Positions 60,836-64,000 of a stretch of DNA of 64,000 nt are shown piece after piece. A model generated the notes under the pieces. That model saw only the letters and a list, made by a program, of their open reading frames with translations. It had not been told where the DNA came from and made no database searches. Within the stretch, counting starts at the first letter, position 1, and every line of letters begins with the position of its first letter. A program made the position numbers and the translations under genes. This DNA is from Halegenticoccus tardaugens. Lineage in GTDB: Archaea; Halobacteriota; Halobacteria; Halobacteriales; Haloferacaceae. The DNA lies in the NCBI RefSeq assembly GCF_004116405.1, contig NZ_SDIC01000011.1, forward strand, positions 108,083-172,082, in the 5' to 3' direction.

Positions 60836-61804
60836 ATGTCGGACGACGCGCCGCGTCGCGTCGTCGTCGACACCGACACGGCGGGCGACGACGCGCAGGC
60901 GATTTTGATGGCCGTCCTCTCGGATCGGCTCGACGTGGACGGCCTCACGATCGTCGCCGGCAACGTCGAGTTCGACTACGAGGTCGAAAACGCGAAGTAC
61001 GCGCTCGATCTCGCCGGCGCGGCGGGCGACGTGCCGGTCCACGAGGGCGCGCGAAGTCCGCTCCTGAAAGATCACGAGCACGCGGACTACGTCCACGGCG
61101 AGGGCGGCCTCGGCGGCGACCTGTTCCCCGACACCGGAATCCCTTCGGCCGACGAGCACGCCGTCGACTACATCCTCCGGACGGTCCGCGAGGATCCCGG
61201 CGAGGTGTCGCTCCTCTGCATCGGTCCCCTGACGAACGTGGCGATGGCGCTCCAGCGCGAGCCGGACCTGAACGACTACGTCGACGAGGTGTGGGCGATG
61301 GGCGGCGCGGTCCACGCGCCGGGCAACGTCACCCCCGCGGCGGAGTTCAACTTCTGGGTCGACCCCGACGCCGCGAAGCTCGTCCTCCGGGAACTGGACG
61401 TGACCCTCGTCGACTGGGGGCTGTCGCTCTCGGCGTCGGTGATCGACGGCGAGGCGTTCGACCGCTTCGCCGACGCGGACACCCCCTACGCGGACTTCGT
61501 TCGGACGATCTCGGAGCCCGTCCGGGAGTTCACCCGCGAGGAGCAGGGGATCGACGGCGCGACCCAGCCCGACTCGCTTACCGTCGCGCTGGCGATGGCC
61601 CCCGAACTCCGCGAATCGGTCGGGACCTACCACGCCGACGTGGACGAGCGCGAGGGTCTCACCCGCGGCCACAGCGTCGTCGACACGACCGGCGTCACCG
61701 ACCGACCGGCGCGGACGCGCGTCGTCGAGGCGGCGGACGCGGCGCTGTTCGAGGAGATGTTCGCCGGGATGGTAGAGGCGGGCGATCCCGAGCGGCCGCT
61801 GTAG
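60836..61804 (+). CDS. inosine-uridine preferring nucleoside hydrolase family protein
   Basis: 322 residues from ATG 60836 (ATG 60824 or GTG 60818 possible). Calcium-binding DTDTAGDDAQAIL at about 15, a conserved LCIGPLTNVAMALQ at about 126, WAMGGAVHAPGNVTPAAEFN, and NFWVDPDAAKLVL. Cleaves purine or pyrimidine nucleosides to base and ribose. Normal length. Confidence 0.93.
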   Translation: MSDDAPRRVVVDTDTAGDDAQAILMAVLSDRLDVDGLTIVAGNVEFDYEVENAKYALDLAGAAGDVPVHEGARSPLLKDHEHADYVHGEGGLGGDLFPDTGIPSADEHAVDYILRTVREDPGEVSLLCIGPLTNVAMALQREPDLNDYVDEVWAMGGAVHAPGNVTPAAEFNFWVDPDAAKLVLRELDVTLVDWGLSLSASVIDGEAFDRFADADTPYADFVRTISEPVREFTREEQGIDGATQPDSLTVALAMAPELRESVGTYHADVDEREGLTRGHSVVDTTGVTDRPARTRVVEAADAALFEEMFAGMVEAGDPERPL

Positions 61805-61898
61805 ACCCATCCGCTCAGTATCGCGAATCGGTTTGCGTCGAATTGAAGAGGTACCTGTCGGTATTCGAAATCAATATGACCACACGTCCGGAGGAGGG

Positions 61899-62297
61899 AT
61901 GAGCGACGATCTCCCGACGGCGGAAGAAATAATCGATACGCACGTTTTCATAGAGGAAGAGTACGAGCTGAAGTTCCGTGGAGCGCGTGTCGCAGCCCCT
62001 CAGCTGAAATTGAAACGGCTACTCCGTGACATCTCGGACGACGATGACACGGAAGATATCTATCTGCGCGCGGCGGCGCTACTCCGTCATATCATCACGG
62101 CCCACTACTTTGAAGATGGCAACAAGCGGACGGCGTGGCTGACGGCGCGTGAGTACCTCGAACGGCACGGAGAGATTCCGGCCGAACGCGGCGAACTAGC
62201 GCACCGCGTGTTGAAAAACGTTCGACGGTTCGACGTCGATGAACTCGCTGAGTGGTTACAATCAGGCGAAATCGACGAAAAACGACTTACTCCATGA
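61899..62297 (+). CDS. Doc/Fic-family toxin-like protein
   Basis: 132 residues from ATG 61899. The Fic motif HYFEDGNKRTAW (about 64-75) fits H-x-F-x-D/E-G-N-K-R, so the transferase centre looks intact. GGAGG at 61890-61894 lies 4 nt before ATG. It probably modifies a target protein; Doc acts by phosphorylating EF-Tu. Its upstream partner is unclear: a short frame ending MTTRPEEG (TGA 61900-61902) overlaps the start. It is coupled by ATGA to the small ORF behind it. Confidence 0.88.
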   Translation: MSDDLPTAEEIIDTHVFIEEEYELKFRGARVAAPQLKLKRLLRDISDDDDTEDIYLRAAALLRHIITAHYFEDGNKRTAWLTAREYLERHGEIPAERGELAHRVLKNVRRFDVDELAEWLQSGEIDEKRLTP

Positions 62298-62461
62298 CGA
62301 GCGATGTACCACGCGAAGATTCAAGGGGGACGGCAAACTACAAAGAGCCGATGAGTAAGCGCGCCCGCGAACGCCACGATTCGGATCTCAAGAAGCACCG
62401 TTCGCGGATCGAACGGCTTGCAGAAGAAGATCGAGAGCTACTCGACGCGCTGCACGAGTGA
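62294..62461 (+). CDS. small charged protein coupled to Doc (possible antitoxin)
   Basis: 55 residues, ATG 62294 overlapping the doc stop (ATGA). MTSDVPREDSRGTANYKEPM then the charged helix SKRARERHDSDLKKHRSRIE, end EEDRELLDALHE. Very hydrophilic and helical, like antitoxins that thread through a partner. The internal ATG at 62351 would give a 36-aa form. A downstream antitoxin is unusual for Doc (Phd is upstream), so this is only a hypothesis. Confidence 0.6.
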   Translation: MTSDVPREDSRGTANYKEPMSKRARERHDSDLKKHRSRIERLAEEDRELLDALHE

Positions 62462-62572
62462 CCGGGAAACCAAACACCACTGCGACCGCGGGAATCCAAT
62501 CGACTCCGGTTGGCACGGTTCATCACGGACAGAAGGTCCGTTTTCGTCCGCGCCGGAACGGTCGACGCGCGG

Positions 62573-62581
62573 TATTTTAAG
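62573..62581 (+). promoter_or_regulatory. TATA-like box before the membrane protein at 62603
   Basis: TATTTTAAG, centred about 26 nt before ATG 62603; leaderless spacing. Confidence 0.65.
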
Positions 62582-62602
62582 CTTGGCCGACGTGTTCGAG
62601 GC

Positions 62603-63028
62603 ATGGGTACGCTCGGTTCGGTCGAGGAATTTTCTCGCACTCTCGTGGTGTTCTTCGCGTACGTCGTCGCCGCGCAAGCGCTCCAGCCCGCGATCTCGTC
62701 GCTGTCGTTGCGCGCAGGAATCGCGCTCCTCGCGACGCTTCTCTTGGTCGCGCTGGCGGACGCGATCCCGTCCCTGCTGCGCGGGGAGACGCCGCGGTTC
62801 GACGAGGGGAGTTACGTCCACGCAGCGAGAGGGTTCTTCGCGCTCGCGGCGTTCGTCCTCCTCGCCGCCGTCGTCGCCGACTGGCTTCGCGGGAGCTTCG
62901 CGGTGCAGGAGTGGCTCGTCACGGTGATCTCCGCGCTCGTCGCCGGCGTCGGCGTGTTCGGCGGGCTCGTCGCGTATTACCGGCGGAGAACCGTGCGCTC
63001 TCGGTCGACCGAAGAGATCGGCTCGTAG
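62603..63028 (+). CDS. four-helix membrane protein of unknown function
   Basis: 141 residues from ATG 62603. Helices at about 14-32, 36-55, 75-93 and 105-125: TLVVFFAYVVAAQALQPAIS, ALLATLLLVALADAIPSLL, ARGFFALAAFVLLAAVVADW and LVTVISALVAGVGVFGGLVA. Tail basic. No family recognised. The TATA-like box 62573-62581 supports the start. A longer frame upstream (62510) would cross the promoter and is rejected. Confidence 0.72.
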   Translation: MGTLGSVEEFSRTLVVFFAYVVAAQALQPAISSLSLRAGIALLATLLLVALADAIPSLLRGETPRFDEGSYVHAARGFFALAAFVLLAAVVADWLRGSFAVQEWLVTVISALVAGVGVFGGLVAYYRRRTVRSRSTEEIGS

Positions 63029-63046
63029 GCGACTCCGAAACCCGGC

Positions 63047-63763
63047 TCACTCCAGCGCTTCGATCGGTTCCCCGTTTCCGAACGCCGGCTCCGGTCCGTC
63101 CGTCGGCGCGGCCCACTCGACGGCGTTCGCGAGCACTTGCCTGATCTCCTCCTGGTAGTAGATCGGGTACGTCTCGTGGCCCGGTCGGAAGTAGAAGATC
63201 CGGCCCGACCCGCGGGTGTAACAACAGCCCGATCGGAACACCTCGCCGCCCTCGAACCAGCTCGCGAACACGAGTGTCTCGGGCGCGGGGACGTCGAAGC
63301 GCTCGCCGTACATCTCCGCCTCGGACACCTCGAAGCGCTCGTCCAGCCCCTCGGCGATGGGGTGGCCGGGTTCCACGACCCACACCCGCTCGCGCTCGCC
63401 CGCCTCGCGCCACTTCAGCGCGCACGTCGTCCCCATGAGCCGCTTGAAGATCTTCGAGTAGTGGCCCGAGTGGAGCACGAGGAGCCCCATGCCGTCGAGG
63501 ACGCGCTCGCGAACCCGCTCTACGACCTCGTCGGACACCTCGTCGTGCGCGCGGTGGCCCCACCACGTCAACACGTCCGTCTCGTCGAGCACCGACTCGG
63601 GCAGGCCGTGCTCCGGCTCGTCGAGCGTCGCCGTCCGCGTCTCGAAGCCGTACTCCCCCAGCCCCTCGGCGATCGCCGCGTGGATCCCCTCCGGGTAGAT
63701 CTCGGCGACGGCCTCGTTCTCCCGTTCGTGTCGGTACTCGTTCCAGATGGTGACGCGCGTCAT
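63047..63763 (-). CDS. ThuA-like (trehalose-utilisation) family protein
   Basis: 238 residues from ATG 63763. [60 protein letters not shown] and [20 protein letters not shown] are the ThuA family landmarks (class I glutamine amidotransferase-like fold). In bacteria ThuA works with ThuB in trehalose use. Here no sugar dehydrogenase is next to it, so the role is unassigned. Normal length. Confidence 0.9.
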   Translation of the reverse strand: MTRVTIWNEYRHERENEAVAEIYPEGIHAAIAEGLGEYGFETRTATLDEPEHGLPESVLDETDVLTWWGHRAHDEVSDEVVERVRERVLDGMGLLVLHSGHYSKIFKRLMGTTCALKWREAGERERVWVVEPGHPIAEGLDERFEVSEAEMYGERFDVPAPETLVFASWFEGGEVFRSGCCYTRGSGRIFYFRPGHETYPIYYQEEIRQVLANAVEWAAPTDGPEPAFGNGEPIEALE

Positions 63764-63870
63764 CACCGGTCGGTCGTCGGGGGGCCACAAGTAGCCACCG
63801 CCACGCCGCGGGCCGTCATCCGAGGCGCGACGGGAGGGCGATCCCCGCCGACGTCTCGCCGTTCGCCTTC

Positions 63871-64000
63871 CTACGCCCCCGTCGTCGGCTCGCGTTCTTG
63901 CAGTTCGAACTTCTGGACTTTGCCGGTGGTGGTGCGCGGGAGTTCGTCGACGAACTCGATCTCGCGGGGGTGTTTGTACTCGGCGAGGTTCGAGAGGCAG
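63871..64000 (-). CDS. C-terminal end of an AMP-binding acyl-CoA synthetase
   Basis: Only the last 42 codons and the stop lie in the window; the gene continues beyond 64000. The visible end reads [20 protein letters not shown] then [13 protein letters not shown], the C-terminal domain of adenylate-forming ligases, with the catalytic Lys in TTGKVQ. The substrate (fatty acid, benzoate or acetate-like) cannot be told from this piece. Confidence 0.9.
   Translation of the reverse strand, partial: CLSNLAEYKHPREIEFVDELPRTTTGKVQKFELQEREPTTGA

Overview
The window is chromosomal DNA of a halophilic archaeon (class Halobacteria). The evidence is the GC-rich, strongly GC3-biased coding, acidic low-lysine proteins, GTG starts, ATGA/GTGA four-base gene overlaps, and TATA-like boxes about 25-28 nt upstream of start codons, as expected for leaderless mRNAs. 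Marker genes agree: a three-OB-fold RPA1 with its partners, a Cdc48 ATPase, a GHMP-type shikimate kinase, a DGGGP-synthase-like UbiA enzyme, a haloarchaeal-type phosphomevalonate decarboxylase and a HTH-10 (Bat-like) regulator. No rRNA genes, CRISPR array or complete insertion sequence were seen. There is one tRNA gene, tRNA-Arg(UCG).

Layout. 0-7.3 kb: a small repeat protein, an AI-2E-type permease, an LtrA-family membrane protein, then the rpa1-rpap1-rpe ssDNA-binding operon. 7.4-17.2 kb: Lhr-type helicase, a citrate-synthase-family enzyme with an altered catalytic motif, Cdc48, small haloarchaeal proteins, and the shikimate kinase-chorismate mutase pair. 17.2-20.1 kb: a low-GC island with two toxin-antitoxin modules (VapBC, MazEF), both with symmetric or repeated elements over their promoters. 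A dispersed repeat of about 64 bp lies around them. 20.1-29 kb: carbonic anhydrase, CNNM/CBS protein, an aspartoacylase-like Tat protein, CBS protein, a putative glucuronyl C5-epimerase lipoprotein, a methyltransferase, a sodium:solute symporter with a 46-aa companion, and a second transporter. 29.1-31.6 kb: a second lower-GC segment between partial copies of the tRNA-Arg 3' end, with an orphan IS200/IS605-like end hairpin, a DUF4188-like protein and a HTH-10 regulator.

31.7-46.9 kb is core metabolism: archaeal lipid synthesis (UbiA-type prenyltransferase, phosphomevalonate decarboxylase), cysteine synthase, SurE, Na/Ca antiporter, ThiC, NDH-2-like oxidoreductase and 3-hydroxyacyl-CoA dehydrogenase. 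47-48.8 kb is a gluconeogenic pair (class I aldolase and fructose-bisphosphatase) behind one strong promoter. 48.9-58.4 kb holds an acyl-CoA carboxylase carboxyltransferase, two tandem PH-domain membrane proteins, a MaoC hydratase, a GDH-CitE-GDH cluster that would fit the methylaspartate cycle, and pyrBI. 58.4-64 kb holds small membrane and zinc-ribbon proteins, a nucleoside hydrolase, a Doc/Fic toxin module with a coupled small gene, a ThuA-like protein and the end of an acyl-CoA synthetase.

Most of the window is ordinary haloarchaeal core genome. The best candidates for something undescribed are the repeat-decorated toxin-antitoxin island, the tRNA-Arg-associated segment, and several short coupled ORFs (17402-17760, 25501-25590, 62294-62461). 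Family assignments come from recognising motifs by eye; no database search was run.
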